Positions 5,067 through 5,143 of a stretch of DNA of 5,143 nt are shown in pieces. A model generated the notes under the pieces. It worked only from the letters and a program-made list of their open reading frames with translations. It did no database searches and had not been told where the DNA came from. Position numbers and translations under genes: made by a program. Source of the DNA: Actinomycetota bacterium (lineage in GTDB: Bacteria > Cyanobacteriota > Vampirovibrionia > Obscuribacterales > Obscuribacteraceae); NCBI GenBank assembly GCA_903970355.1, contig CAJCIF010000400.1:1-5143 (forward strand). The letters are read 5' to 3'. Positions within the stretch are counted from its first letter, which is position 1. The number at the start of each line of letters is the position of its first letter.

Positions 5067-5143
5067 TTGCAAGCTACAACTAATATTGGCAAAATCCTTT
5101 TCGTTCACTCAGTGCCTCAGCTCAGCTCGGCTCTATCTGAATT
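5067..5143 (+). CDS. N-terminal fragment of an unidentified protein, TTG start (3' truncated)
   Basis: Twenty-five complete codons are visible before the window ends, starting with TTG (read as Met): MQATTNIGKILFVHSVPQLS followed by SALSE. The segment GKILFVHSVPQLSSALSE has a beta-strand then helix pattern like the first elements of a response-regulator receiver domain (KILxVDDxPxLxxxL). However, His-Ser stands where the metal-binding acidic pair would be, so any receiver would be degenerate. The fragment is too short to assign a family. The start rests on the ribosome site 7 nt upstream and on the open frame. It is divergent from the RCK gene and could share its regulatory region. Confidence 0.5.
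   Translation, partial: MQATTNIGKILFVHSVPQLSSALSE

Overview
The window reads as ordinary bacterial chromosome with compact genes on both strands and one structured intergenic repeat. Coding GC is moderate (my impression is the mid-to-high forties in percent; not computed). The large transmembrane Ser/Thr kinase with a helical-repeat C-terminus, together with a two-TM/TrkA-N protein whose pore region is non-canonical, resembles gene content I associate with Cyanobacteria and relatives (for example the Obscuribacterales/Melainabacteria side), Chloroflexi or Planctomycetes. No gene here fixes the taxonomy, so this is a weak inference.

Layout, left to right: (i) 1-177 (+) is the 3' end of a small membrane protein that looks like the C-terminus of a MerC-domain protein. 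(ii) 178-420 is intergenic and dominated by two tandem 90-bp repeat units (201-290 and 291-380), each predicted to fold into three hairpins. (iii) 421-1587 (+) is a complete PLP-dependent cystathionine gamma-synthase/gamma-lyase family enzyme. (iv) 1593-3740 (-) is a 715-aa membrane Ser/Thr protein kinase with an N-terminal zinc ribbon and a TPR-like C-terminal domain; it meets the PLP enzyme tail to tail, with 5 bp between stop codons. (v) 3805-4932 (-) is a 375-aa two-TM protein with TrkA-N/TrkA-C (RCK) domains, lying 64 bp upstream of the kinase on the same strand and possibly co-transcribed with it. (vi) 4933-5066 is a divergent intergenic region. (vii) 5067-5143 (+) is the start of a further gene, apparently TTG-initiated, cut by the window end.

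Functionally, the PLP enzyme belongs to sulfur amino-acid metabolism. The RCK protein and the kinase may form a membrane-signalling/ion-homeostasis pair, but only order and spacing support that link. The most interesting signal is in the 90-bp repeat. Of the ten substitutions between its two units, eight fall as four complementary pairs in the stem of one hairpin, whose GAGGA loop is unchanged. That is the covariation pattern expected of a structure under selection.
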